From Promicromonospora sp042731755 (GTDB lineage Bacteria > Actinomycetota > Actinomycetes > Actinomycetales > Cellulomonadaceae), in contig NZ_JBHWLR010000007.1 of the NCBI RefSeq assembly GCF_042731755.1, positions 62,001-126,000 of the forward strand: a stretch of DNA of 64,000 bases, written 5' to 3'. The notes below the pieces were generated by a model. It saw only the letters and a list, made by a program, of their open reading frames with translations. It ran no database searches and was not told the origin of the DNA. Every line of letters starts with the position of its first letter. The first letter of the stretch is position 1. The position numbers and the translations under genes were made by a program. Shown here piece after piece: positions 21,420-28,963 of the stretch.

Positions 21420-21452
21420 CCGTCCACACAGTTGTCCACAGGTTGTGGATGG
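21420..21452. promoter_or_regulatory. DnaA boxes upstream of dnaA
   Basis: CCGTCCACA (21420-21428), TTGTCCACA (21432-21440, perfect) and TGTGGATGG (21444-21452, inverted, two mismatches) are packed in 33 bp between dnaA and rpmH. They are well placed for DnaA to repress its own promoter. The other parts of the 430-bp dnaA-rpmH gap show no gene. Confidence 0.75.
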
Positions 21453-21564
21453 CGCGGATCATGCCTGGGTAAGTGGTACGTAGCCAGGCAGGACGGCCCA
21501 GCCGGGAAGGCCGGCGAGGCGCGCGGTGTGGCGCGTCCGACACGCATGATCCTGCGGTTCTGGT

Positions 21565-21594
21565 TTGACCCGAGGGGCCCGCCCGGCGTAACGT
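21565..21594 (+). promoter_or_regulatory. Candidate promoter of the rpmH operon
   Basis: TTGACC (21565-21570), an 18-bp spacer and TAACGT (21589-21594) give a start near 21601 and a leader of about 178 nt before rpmH. Confidence 0.5.
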
Positions 21595-21778
21595 CAGACA
21601 GCCGTTCCAGGTACTTCTGCGCGCCCATACACGGATTCGAGCCACGTCCTCCGACGTCGGCCAGGACCGATGGGCCAGGCCCCGGGTCGGCTCGGTCGAT
21701 CGAACTTCTGAACGGCCACCATTCACTGCATCGTCGAGGACAGACGGTGTGCCTACCCCGACGTTCTTGGAGTACCTC

Positions 21779-21916
21779 GTGAGCAAGCGGACCTTCCAGC
21801 CGAACAACCGCCGTCGTGCGAAGACCCACGGCTTCCGGCTGCGCATGCGCACCCGTGCCGGCCGCGCCATCCTGGCAGCTCGCCGGCGTAAGGGTCGCGC
21901 CGAGCTCTCAGCCTGA
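21779..21916 (+). CDS. rpmH: Ribosomal protein bL34
   Basis: A 45-residue basic protein from GTG 21779 (GGAG upstream) to TGA 21914-21916. The sequence SKRTFQPNNRRRAKTHGFR is the diagnostic L34 N-terminus, and the rest is Arg-rich (RMRTRAGRAILAARRRKGR). It belongs to the large ribosomal subunit. It heads the conserved rpmH-rnpA-yidD-yidC-jag operon, divergent from dnaA; rnpA begins three bases after its stop. Confidence 0.98.
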   Translation: MSKRTFQPNNRRRAKTHGFRLRMRTRAGRAILAARRRKGRAELSA

Positions 21917-21919
21917 GCC

Positions 21920-22297
21920 ATGTTGCCCGCGGCGCACCGTTTGCGCCGTTCCGTCGACTTCGAGCGGACGGTGCGCCGCGGCACGCGCGTAGGTCGATCG
22001 ACCTTGGTGGTTCACCTCCTGGTCCCGGACGAAAATGTCCCGGATCCAGGATCGGGAACTCCACAGGTCGGTTTTGTCGTTTCCAAGGCTGTGGGTAACT
22101 CCGTGCAGCGCAACCTGGTGAAGCGTCGGCTCCGTGCCGCCGCGGTCGGCCAGCTCTCCGTGCTGCCCAGCTCCGCTCGTGCGGTGGTGCGCGCGCTGCC
22201 GCCGTCTGCGGACGCGACCTACGCGGACCTCGACCGCGACCTCGACTCGTGCTTGCGGCGTGCTGTCGCGCGCGTCTCCGGAGACGGGAAGAGATGA
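21920..22297 (+). CDS. rnpA: Ribonuclease P protein component
   Basis: A 125-residue basic subunit that assists the RNA enzyme in removing 5' leaders from tRNA precursors. The family signature VGFVVSKAVGNSVQRNLVKRRLR, containing the conserved Arg-Asn-Leu-Val-Lys-Arg-Arg-Leu-Arg helix, is at residues 50-72. The start MLPAAHRLRRSVDFERTVRRG is typical. The stop overlaps the yidD start (ATGA). Confidence 0.97.
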   Translation: MLPAAHRLRRSVDFERTVRRGTRVGRSTLVVHLLVPDENVPDPGSGTPQVGFVVSKAVGNSVQRNLVKRRLRAAAVGQLSVLPSSARAVVRALPPSADATYADLDRDLDSCLRRAVARVSGDGKR

Positions 22298-22602
22298 CCA
22301 CCATCCCCGCCCCTGAGGGTGAGGCGCCGACGCGTGAGCCTTCGCTGATCGGCCGGCTCCCGGTGACCCTCCTTGTGGGGATGGTCCGGTTCTACCAGGC
22401 GTTCATCAGCCCGATGAGCCCCCCGAGCTGCAAGTACTACCCGTCCTGCTCGCAGTACGCCCTGATCGCGCTGCGTCGCCACGGTGCGCTGCGCGGGCTC
22501 GGTCTCGCGCTGTGGCGCCTGCTGCGGTGCAACCCGTGGAGTCTCGGCGGCGTCGACGACGTGCCGCCCGCGCGCGGCACGCACACTCACGCCGAGAGCT
22601 GA
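22294..22602 (+). CDS. yidD: Membrane protein insertion efficiency factor YidD
   Basis: A 102-residue YidD protein. The family core reads MVRFYQAFISPMSPPSCKY followed by YPSCSQYALIALRRHGALRG, with the conserved Cys residues and the final NPWSLGGVDDVP. It is a small peripheral or amphipathic membrane protein that aids YidC-dependent insertion. The ATG at 22294 overlaps the rnpA stop and is preferred to upstream in-frame starts inside rnpA. Confidence 0.95.
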   Translation: MTTIPAPEGEAPTREPSLIGRLPVTLLVGMVRFYQAFISPMSPPSCKYYPSCSQYALIALRRHGALRGLGLALWRLLRCNPWSLGGVDDVPPARGTHTHAES

Positions 22603-22685
22603 CCTGCCTCGGCTCGTGCCGCCGTACACGACCCCCTCGCACCCACCGCAGACTTCGCGTCACCAACACTGGAGCTTCTTGACCG

Positions 22686-23903
22686 ATGGACTTCTTCGCC
22701 TTCCTCTACCCCATCGAATGGGTCGTAGCCTGGATCATTTACGGCTCGCACTGGCTGTTCACGACGCTCGGGATGGCCAGCGGCCCCGGGACGGCGTGGG
22801 TGCTGTCGATCGTCGCCCTCGTGATCGTCATCCGCGTGCTGCTCATCCCGCTGTTCTTCAAGCAGATCAAGGCCTCGCGCGGGATGCAGATGATCCAGCC
22901 CGAGCTGCAGGCCGTGCAGAAGAAGTACAAGGGCAAGACGGACCCGGCGTCCCGCGAGAACATGACGCGCGAGACCATGGAGCTGTACCGGAAGCACGGG
23001 ACGAACCCGTTCGCCTCCTGCATGCCGATCCTGCTGCAGTCGCCGATCTTCTTCGCTCTGTTCCGGGTGCTGAACAGCCTCAAGCAGATCTCCGAGGGCA
23101 CGGCTGACCCCATCGGCCCGATCACCCGCGACGTCGCAGGTGACATCGAGTCGTCCACGCTGTTCGGTGCCCAGCTGAGCGACGTCTTCCTGCAGACGGA
23201 CTCGATGACCTCGCGCATCGTGGTCATCGTGCTGATCGTCGCGATGAGCGTTACGACCTTCACCACGCAGCGCCAGCTGACGATGAAGAACATGCCGCCG
23301 TCGGCTCTCGAGGGCCCGATGGCGCAGACGCAGAAGCTGATGCTCTACATGCTTCCGATCGTCTTCGCGATCTCCGGCGTGAACTTCCCGGTCGGTGTGC
23401 TGATCTACTGGACCGTCACCAACCTGTGGTCCATGGGTCAGCAGTACTACACGATCAAGCGGATGCCGACGCCTGGCTCCGTCGCCGAGAAGCAGATGAA
23501 GGAGCGGCAGGCCGCGAAGGCCGCGCGCAAGGCTGCCCGGAACGGCGGGGTCGTCGAGGAGGACGTCCCGGTGGTCGAGGAGCCGAAGAGCGGCCAGCGT
23601 GTCCAGCCCAAGCGGAAGAACCGGCAGAAGAGCGGGACCCGCCCGGCGATCGCACAGGCCGCCCCGCAGGACGCCACCGCTGCAGTGGCCGACGCACCGG
23701 CCGATGCGCCGACCGACGGATCGACCGGCAAGCAGCAGGCCGGTACGTCGAAGCAGTCGGGCACGGCCAAGCAGTCGGGCACGCCGAAGCAGGCCGGCTC
23801 GCCCAAGCAAGCCGGCACGCAGCCCGGATCGAAGCCCAAGCAGTCCGGCACCGCGCCCGGGGCGACCCCGGCGTCGTCGGGCAAGCGCAAGCAGAAGAAG
23901 TAG
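22686..23903 (+). CDS. yidC: Membrane protein insertase YidC
   Basis: A 405-residue Oxa1/YidC insertase. The N-terminus has no signal peptide (MDFFAFLYPIEWVVAWII). Five core membrane helices lie within about residues 10-265; the positively charged hydrophilic-groove Arg is in IRVLLIPLFFKQIK, and the cytoplasmic helical hairpin with KYKGKTDPASRENM follows. After about residue 280 comes a long Lys/Ala-rich tail ending in repeated KQ(S/A)GT units (about 345-390). A tail of this kind is often involved in ribosome contact, which is inference here. The stop codon is embedded in the AGGAGG site of jag. Confidence 0.97.
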   Translation: MDFFAFLYPIEWVVAWIIYGSHWLFTTLGMASGPGTAWVLSIVALVIVIRVLLIPLFFKQIKASRGMQMIQPELQAVQKKYKGKTDPASRENMTRETMELYRKHGTNPFASCMPILLQSPIFFALFRVLNSLKQISEGTADPIGPITRDVAGDIESSTLFGAQLSDVFLQTDSMTSRIVVIVLIVAMSVTTFTTQRQLTMKNMPPSALEGPMAQTQKLMLYMLPIVFAISGVNFPVGVLIYWTVTNLWSMGQQYYTIKRMPTPGSVAEKQMKERQAAKAARKAARNGGVVEEDVPVVEEPKSGQRVQPKRKNRQKSGTRPAIAQAAPQDATAAVADAPADAPTDGSTGKQQAGTSKQSGTAKQSGTPKQAGSPKQAGTQPGSKPKQSGTAPGATPASSGKRKQKK

Positions 23904-23914
23904 GAGGAGACGCG

Positions 23915-24466
23915 ATGAACGCGAGCACAGGCACGGCCGCACCCGATCCCGCGGCCACGGTCGCGGATCCGGAGGACCGCACCAAGCGCCTCGAGGAGGA
24001 GGGCGAGATCGCCGCCGACTACCTCGAGGAGTTCCTCGACATCGCCGACCTCGACGGCGACATCGACCTGGACATAAAGCACGACCGCGCGGCCGTCGAG
24101 GTGGTCGCTGACGACCCAGAGTCGCTCGCGCACCTGATCGGGCGTGAGGGCGAGGTGCTCGACGCGATGCAGGAGCTCACCCGCCTGGCGGTGCAGACCC
24201 GCACGGGGGACCGGAGCCGGCTGATGCTCGACATCGGTGGCTACCGTGCGGCGCGTCGTGTCGAGCTCACGCGGATCGCGGAGCGGGCAGTCGAGCAGGT
24301 GCAGGAGTCCGGCGCGGAGGTCGAGCTCGAGCCGCTCAACGCGTTCGAGCGCAAGGTCGTGCACGACGCCGTTGCAGCTGCGGGCCTGGTCAGCGATTCG
24401 CGCGGCGTCGAGCCGGAGCGGTACGTCGTGGTCCAGCCGGCCGGGACGGCTGCGGTCACCGACTGA
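23915..24466 (+). CDS. jag: Jag/KhpB family RNA-binding protein
   Basis: A 183-residue protein with the actinobacterial Jag arrangement. An acidic N-terminus (TKRLEEEGEIAADYLEEFLD) is followed by a KH domain (about 50-110; DPESLAHLIGREGEVLDAMQ holds a GxxG-type loop) and an R3H domain (about 115-175; LEPLNAFERKVVHDAVA). It binds single-stranded RNA in related bacteria, affecting cell elongation and division. It lacks the N-terminal Jag_N domain of Firmicutes. The site TAGGAGGA directly precedes ATG 23915. Confidence 0.95.
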   Translation: MNASTGTAAPDPAATVADPEDRTKRLEEEGEIAADYLEEFLDIADLDGDIDLDIKHDRAAVEVVADDPESLAHLIGREGEVLDAMQELTRLAVQTRTGDRSRLMLDIGGYRAARRVELTRIAERAVEQVQESGAEVELEPLNAFERKVVHDAVAAAGLVSDSRGVEPERYVVVQPAGTAAVTD

Positions 24467-24480
24467 TCCGATGGTTTCGG

Positions 24481-24523
24481 CCGAGGGCCGGTGCGCGTCC
24501 CGAGGACGTGCACCGGCCCTCGG
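24481..24523 (+). terminator. Terminator between jag and rsmG
   Basis: A 14-bp stem (CCGAGGGCCGGTGC with its complement at 24510-24523) and a 15-nt loop, followed by TGTGTTT. It ends the rpmH-to-jag operon, so rsmG probably has its own promoter or relies on read-through. Confidence 0.8.
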
Positions 24524-24563
24524 TGTGTTTGGCTTCTTTCGACAGCGAGTGGAGGGACGGGAC

Positions 24564-25250
24564 GTGGAAGGTTCGGACGTGGCAGGGGATGCCAGCTCGA
24601 CCGACGTCGAGATGTTCGACGGCGAGACGCTTGGTGCCAGTGATGCGGTCAAGGCGTACCTGGGCGACGCGTACGACGGTGTGGTGCGCTTCGCGGAGCT
24701 GCTCCGTGATCAGGGGGAGCTGCGCGGGCTGATCGGTCCCCGCGAGGTGCCGCGCATCTGGGAGCGGCACATCCTCAACTCCGCGGCGGTCGTCCCGTAC
24801 CTTCCTACGGTCGGATCGGTCGCCGACATCGGATCGGGAGCTGGGCTGCCGGGCATCGTGATCGCAGTGATGCGGCCCGAGCTGCAGGTGCTCCTGGTCG
24901 AGCCGATGGAGCGACGAACGACGTGGCTGGCCGAGGTGGTGGCCGAGCTCGGCCTGGCGAACGTCGAGATCAAGCGCGGGCGAGCCGAGGAGTATCACGG
25001 TGCCTTCGAGGCGGACGCCGTCACCTCCCGGGCGGTCGCCGCACTGTCGAAGCTGGTCCGGCTGAGCATGCCCCTCGTCCGGGTGGGCGGCGAGCTGGTG
25101 ATCCTCAAGGGGCGCAACGTGGCTCAGGAGGTCGAGCCCGCACGCAAGGTGCTGCGGAAGTACGCCACGGGCGATCCGGAGATTCTCGAGGGAGCCACGG
25201 TGGAGGGTGTCGAGACCACGACGATCGTCCGGGTGCACCGCGGGAAGTAG
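24564..25250 (+). CDS. rsmG: 16S rRNA (guanine-N7)-methyltransferase RsmG
   Basis: A 228-residue Rossmann methyltransferase that modifies the 530-loop of 16S rRNA with S-adenosylmethionine; loss gives low-level streptomycin resistance in several bacteria. Motifs are VGSVADIGSGAGLPGIVIAV (SAM-binding), EVPRIWERHILNS (the family's start) and VTSRAVAAL. The GTG at 24564 is selected because GGAGGGACGGGAC lies directly in front; a longer frame would run into the terminator. It is followed by a bidirectional terminator. Confidence 0.95.
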   Translation: MEGSDVAGDASSTDVEMFDGETLGASDAVKAYLGDAYDGVVRFAELLRDQGELRGLIGPREVPRIWERHILNSAAVVPYLPTVGSVADIGSGAGLPGIVIAVMRPELQVLLVEPMERRTTWLAEVVAELGLANVEIKRGRAEEYHGAFEADAVTSRAVAALSKLVRLSMPLVRVGGELVILKGRNVAQEVEPARKVLRKYATGDPEILEGATVEGVETTTIVRVHRGK

Positions 25251-25266
25251 GACTCCCGGCAGTCAT

Positions 25267-25280
25267 GTTTCACGTGGAAC
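25267..25280. promoter_or_regulatory. parS-like site downstream of rsmG
   Basis: GTTTCACGTGGAAC has one mismatch to the parS core. It overlaps the left arm of the terminator hairpin at 25276-25314. Confidence 0.6.
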
Positions 25281-25314
25281 GGGAGCGGTCGCCTTGGGCG
25301 ATCGCTCCCGTTCC
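25276..25314. terminator. Bidirectional terminator, rsmG / secreted peptidase
   Basis: An 18-bp stem (GGAACGGGAGCGGTCGCC with its complement at 25297-25314, one G-T pair) and a 3-nt loop separate two convergent genes. Confidence 0.85.
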
Positions 25315-25362
25315 TGGTTCTCGGATGGCCTCGTGCTGAGCGGGCGGGACGGCTTGCCGCTC

Positions 25363-25860
25363 TCAGCAGCCGCCGCAGTTGTAGTAGAGGATGTCCCAGT
25401 GGTTGCCCTCGTCGGTGTAGAGGTTCCCGGCGCCGGAGCGGTACTGGTAGCCCCAGCCGGAGATGTACCCGACGTACGTGAAGTTGTTGCTGATGTAGCT
25501 GTCGATGCAGGTGCTCTGCCGGGTGTCGAGCTTGTAGCCGTTCCAGTGGCTGTAGGTACCGCTGGAGTGTCCGGTCTCGGTGCCGCCGGTGATCGTGATG
25601 GCACATCCGCTTGCTGAGCGGAGCGTCTTGATTCCGTCGATCGTGGTCTGCCGCACCTGGTCGAAGGACGTGCAGGTGGCGACGTTGCGATTGCTGCATC
25701 CGCCGCTCGACGTCCAGGAGATGCCGGCCGCGCTGAGCTGGGCGGTTGCCTGTGCGTGAGTAAGGAACGTCGCGGCGCTGGCGGGGGCCGCGAAGGCGAG
25801 CACGAGCGCTGCTGTGAACGCGGTGATCAGTGCGGTGGCTCGGGTGATGGGTCTGGACAA
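25363..25860 (-). CDS. Secreted peptidase-like protein with M15-type motifs
   Basis: About 165 residues from a TTG at 25858-25860, which has AGGGAGG seven bases upstream. A longer ATG frame from 25947 would place a 30-residue charged stretch before the signal peptide and is less likely. The signal peptide (SRPITRATALITAFTAALVL, cleavage after ASA) precedes a 130-residue domain. Its motifs GHSSGTYSHWNGYKLD and EGNHWDILY resemble the zinc-binding SxHxxGxxxD and HW(D/H) motifs of M15 (D-Ala-D-Ala or L-Ala-D-Glu) peptidases. Several Cys residues, including a terminal CGGC, suggest disulfides. A peptidoglycan target is inference. It is inserted in the conserved rsmG-parA interval. Confidence 0.7.
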   Translation of the reverse strand: MSRPITRATALITAFTAALVLAFAAPASAATFLTHAQATAQLSAAGISWTSSGGCSNRNVATCTSFDQVRQTTIDGIKTLRSASGCAITITGGTETGHSSGTYSHWNGYKLDTRQSTCIDSYISNNFTYVGYISGWGYQYRSGAGNLYTDEGNHWDILYYNCGGC

Positions 25861-26172
25861 GACGCCTCCCTGCGTGGAGTCAGACGTACCTGGGCGATTT
25901 GAGGATAGGTGGAGACGCGACGGGTCTGGGCATACCAGTTCTGACATAGCGGCGACGGACTGGCGTGGGTGTTGACCGGAGGCAGCGGCATTCTTGGAGT
26001 TGGGTCCGGTCCGTGCCGAGCTCTGCTGAACCTCGCTCCCGTTCGGTTCAGGTGGGTCGAGCCTGCGCTCTGCCGACCGTGAGGAAACGGCGAGCCGAGG
26101 TCAGGGGCCGGAGGTGTACGGGCTGCCAGTCGGCCGGTCCGGGCCTGGGCGGCGAGGCATCCGGGTGAGGTC

Positions 26173-26188
26173 CGTTTCACGTGAAACA
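26173..26188. promoter_or_regulatory. parS: parS site
   Basis: CGTTTCACGTGAAACA contains the complete 14-bp palindromic core GTTTCACGTGAAAC recognised by ParB. It is intergenic, upstream of parA. Confidence 0.93.
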
Positions 26189-26276
26189 CGAAGCAGGTGT
26201 GAAACGGAGCCGAGCGCGCGTTGCGTTCGGTTGATCGCTTGGCTCCTCGCGAGAAGGCCCCTTGAGAAGGCAGAGG

Positions 26277-26292
26277 CGTTTCACGTGAAACC
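26277..26292. promoter_or_regulatory. parS: parS site
   Basis: CGTTTCACGTGAAACC contains the perfect 14-bp parS core. It lies 104 bp from the previous site and 196 bp before the parA start. Confidence 0.93.
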
Positions 26293-26487
26293 GAGCGGTA
26301 GCGTTCTGCGGGGGCGTGGATCGGCGGTGCGGAGAGGGAGCGGTGGTCGACTTACGCCTCCCGGGCGGCTGTGTTCCCACCTGACGTCGCGCACCCGGCG
26401 CGCCTCGGCCGGTCGAGGAGGATCTGATCGCCTCCGCGACGGCGTTTCGGCACGCCCGAACAGGCGCCCGACCGTAGCGTTACACGG

Positions 26488-28869
26488 GTGTGCTTCTTCA
26501 GACGAAAGTCCAAGCGAGCGGCGGCGGCTGCGGCTCTGGCGGCGTCCGCCGCGAAGGCAGATACGTCCGACTCGTCCGCTTCGGAACCGGTAGCGGCGGC
26601 TCACGATGCCCCACCGGTGGACTCCGCGTCGCGAGAGGCGCCATCGGTGGTGCCCTCCGCGGAGGGGCCGACCGATGGGCAGCCGGAGGAGGTCGAGCCG
26701 GACGAGGCGCCGGCACCCAGCACACCGTCGGCGGAATCCCCGGCCGAGGGCGCGACGGCAGTCGGAGTGGTCGCTGCGGGAGAACGGCCAGGCCAGGTCG
26801 CGGACGAGTCCCCGGAGGGATCGCCCGCTGCCGCCGTCCTCAACGGGGCCGCGAGCGACGCTCCTGACGACACCCCGTCCGGTGCCGCCCCGGACGGCGC
26901 CGGAAATGACGCCCAGTTCCGTGCCGCCCCGGACGGCGCCGGAAGCGCCGTCCCGCTCCGCGCCGGGGGTGGTGATGCTCTGAGCGATGCCAGGAGCAGC
27001 ACCCAGCCCACCAAGATCGAGGCACAGGCTGAGGTAACGGCACAGGCACACGTCGCGGTGGCCGTCTCGGCCACCGCGATGGTGAGCGACGGTGTTCCGT
27101 CCGACATCTCGAGCGCGTCGGCCCACGAGGAGAAGCACGGCGACACCGCCGTTGAGCCGGCCCATGAGGGGATCGACGCGTCGACGCCCGCGGCGCCTTC
27201 CCTGGAGAGTCTGGGTGAGGCGCAGGCGCAGGAACTGTCGGAGGGTTCGGCGGAGCGCGCGAGCGTGCCGTCGTCCGAGGACATGGCCCCGCCGCCGGCC
27301 GAGATCGTGACCGGTCGTCCGCGTGACGAGGTGTGGGGCCAGGACAAGCCGGACCCCGAGGGGAAGAACGTGGCTGAGCTCAGCCAGCTGATCGAGTCCG
27401 TGACGAGGTCGGCCACGGCCGACGACGACGAGGCCACGCAGGTGGCAGAGGTTCTGGAGATCGACGAGATGACGGAAGTGCTGGAGCCGGTGCCGGATCG
27501 GGTCGAGGTGCCGTCCCCGTCAGAAGCGGTGGCTGACGACCCGGATCTGATGGAGGAGCTGCCCTCGCGACGTCCGATCCCGGCAGATGCGATCAAGCGG
27601 GCAAGTGAGGCACTCGACGCGGCGGTGAACGCCGCTCCCGCGGTGATCGGCTCCGCGACGATGACGTTCGAGGACGAAATGGTCGACTTCGTCGACGCCG
27701 AATTCACACATTTCGACGGAGAAACCGTCCCGGAGGCCAAGCCAGAAGCGGGGGCCAGCGATTACAGTGTCCGCGTGACGGATCCGATTCCTGTGCAGAG
27801 CCTCTCCGCTCCCGGTGTTTCACGTGAAACGACCGGGTCCGTGCAGACGCCCAATGGCACTCAGCAGCCCACGGGCGGCCCGCACGGTGGCGATGACGAG
27901 CGGCGATCGGCCCTCATCGCGACCGTCCCGGCCGTTGACGAGACGACTCCTGTCGCCGCCGAGCTCGCAATGGACGCTCGCCGACGCATCGAACTCCAGG
28001 GGCGGAAGTTCCCGCGCCCGCCGAAGACCCGCATCATCACGGTCGCCAACCAGAAGGGTGGCGTCGGCAAGACGACCACCACGGTCAACATCGCGGCCGG
28101 GCTCGCGCAATCCGGCCTCAATGTCCTCGTGATCGACAACGACCCCCAGGGCAATGCCTCGACGGCGCTCGGGATCGAGCACCGGGCGGGAACGCCCTCC
28201 GTCTACGAGATCCTCGTCGAGGGCGAGCCCCTGGCGAACACGATCCAGCAGTGCCCGGACATCCCCAACCTCTGGGGTGTCCCCGCGACGATCGATCTGT
28301 CGGGCTCTGAGATCGAGCTGATCTCCCTTGTTTCACGTGAAACGCGACTCCGTAAGGCGCTCGACAAGTACCTGGCCGACCGGGTCGCCGCAGGGGAGGA
28401 GCGCATCGACTACGTGCTCATCGACTGCCCGCCCAGCCTCGGCCTCCTTACCGTGAACGCGTTCGTCGCAGGCCGCGAGGTCTTCATCCCCGTGCAGTGC
28501 GAGTACTACGCGCTCGAGGGTCTGAGCCAGCTGCTCAAGACGATCGACCTGATCCGCTCCCACCTCAACCCGGAGCTCCGGGTCTCGTCCATCCTGTTGA
28601 CGATGTACGACGGCCGGACCAACCTGGCGCAGCAGGTGGCGGGGGAGGTGCGGTCGCACTTTCCCGCGGAGACGTTCAAGACCACGATCCCGCGTTCGGT
28701 CCGGATCTCCGAGGCGCCGAGCTACGGCCAGACGGTGATGACCTACGACGCGACATCCACGGGGGCACTCGCGTATCTTCAGTCGTCCCGAGAGCTGGCC
28801 GAGCGTGGGCAGGGCGGATCGAGCCCGCGTCGCGCGATGAAGACGGAGTCGGTCGGAGCGCAGGACTGA
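26488..28869 (+). CDS. parA: ParA chromosome-partitioning ATPase with ~500-residue N-terminal extension
   Basis: A 793-residue frame. The C-terminal ~290 residues are a complete ParA/Soj ATPase, with deviant Walker A KGGVGKTT at 523-530, the motif DNDPQGNAST, Walker B DYVLIDCPPSLG and the typical ending IRISEAPSYGQ-like (VRISEAPSYGQT). It would act with ParB to segregate origins. The first ~500 residues are acidic, Ala/Pro/Glu-rich and probably disordered. They begin with a basic Phe/Arg/Lys patch (CFFRRKSKRAAAAA) and contain helical acidic segments (EIDEMTEVLEPV, EDEMVDFVDAEF). The frame stays open with GC-rich third positions, supporting translation, but an internal GTG at 27775 (VTDPIPVQS), preceded by TACAGT, could give a normal-sized leaderless 364-residue form. 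Two parS sites lie in frame. Confidence 0.88.
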   Translation: MCFFRRKSKRAAAAAALAASAAKADTSDSSASEPVAAAHDAPPVDSASREAPSVVPSAEGPTDGQPEEVEPDEAPAPSTPSAESPAEGATAVGVVAAGERPGQVADESPEGSPAAAVLNGAASDAPDDTPSGAAPDGAGNDAQFRAAPDGAGSAVPLRAGGGDALSDARSSTQPTKIEAQAEVTAQAHVAVAVSATAMVSDGVPSDISSASAHEEKHGDTAVEPAHEGIDASTPAAPSLESLGEAQAQELSEGSAERASVPSSEDMAPPPAEIVTGRPRDEVWGQDKPDPEGKNVAELSQLIESVTRSATADDDEATQVAEVLEIDEMTEVLEPVPDRVEVPSPSEAVADDPDLMEELPSRRPIPADAIKRASEALDAAVNAAPAVIGSATMTFEDEMVDFVDAEFTHFDGETVPEAKPEAGASDYSVRVTDPIPVQSLSAPGVSRETTGSVQTPNGTQQPTGGPHGGDDERRSALIATVPAVDETTPVAAELAMDARRRIELQGRKFPRPPKTRIITVANQKGGVGKTTTTVNIAAGLAQSGLNVLVIDNDPQGNASTALGIEHRAGTPSVYEILVEGEPLANTIQQCPDIPNLWGVPATIDLSGSEIELISLVSRETRLRKALDKYLADRVAAGEERIDYVLIDCPPSLGLLTVNAFVAGREVFIPVQCEYYALEGLSQLLKTIDLIRSHLNPELRVSSILLTMYDGRTNLAQQVAGEVRSHFPAETFKTTIPRSVRISEAPSYGQTVMTYDATSTGALAYLQSSRELAERGQGGSSPRRAMKTESVGAQD
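26882..26944 (+). repeat. 24-bp direct repeat in the parA extension
   Basis: GTGCCGCCCCGGACGGCGCC plus GGAA occurs exactly at 26882-26905 and 26921-26944, in frame, encoding two AAPDGAG units. Confidence 0.85.
27816..27831. promoter_or_regulatory. parS: parS site inside parA
   Basis: TGTTTCACGTGAAACG has the perfect core and is translated in frame as VSRET in the ParA N-terminal region. Confidence 0.93.
28329..28344. promoter_or_regulatory. parS: parS site inside the parA ATPase domain
   Basis: TGTTTCACGTGAAACG has the perfect core and is again read as VSRET, in the segment SLVSRETRLRK. Confidence 0.93.
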
Positions 28870-28963
28870 TGGTCGGCAGTGATGAACGGGACGCGTTGCA
28901 TCCCGTGTTTGAGATGAAGCCCGTCCGCGCTCAGCGCTGGACCGGAACCTACGAGGAGACACG

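Larger units (their letters stand above)
25861..26487. other. Intergenic region between the secreted peptidase and parA
   Basis: Some 630 bp with no convincing gene. It must hold the promoters of the leftward peptidase gene and of parA, and it carries two parS sites at 26173 and 26277. Confidence 0.5.

Noticed and set aside
21640..21690. GATTCGAGCC-like segment that resembles a tRNA T-arm between dnaA and rpmH
   Set aside because: No acceptor, anticodon or D-arm can be paired around it.
25861..25947. Longer ATG start (25947) for the secreted peptidase
   Set aside because: It would put about 30 charged residues before a clear signal peptide and has no ribosome site, whereas the TTG at 25860 has AGGGAGG.
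26601..27740. Open frame of 379 codons on the minus strand, antisense to the parA extension
   Set aside because: Its composition is Ser/Ala/Thr-rich shadow of the acidic Ala/Pro-rich plus frame; the plus frame leads directly into the ParA ATPase and has better codon use.
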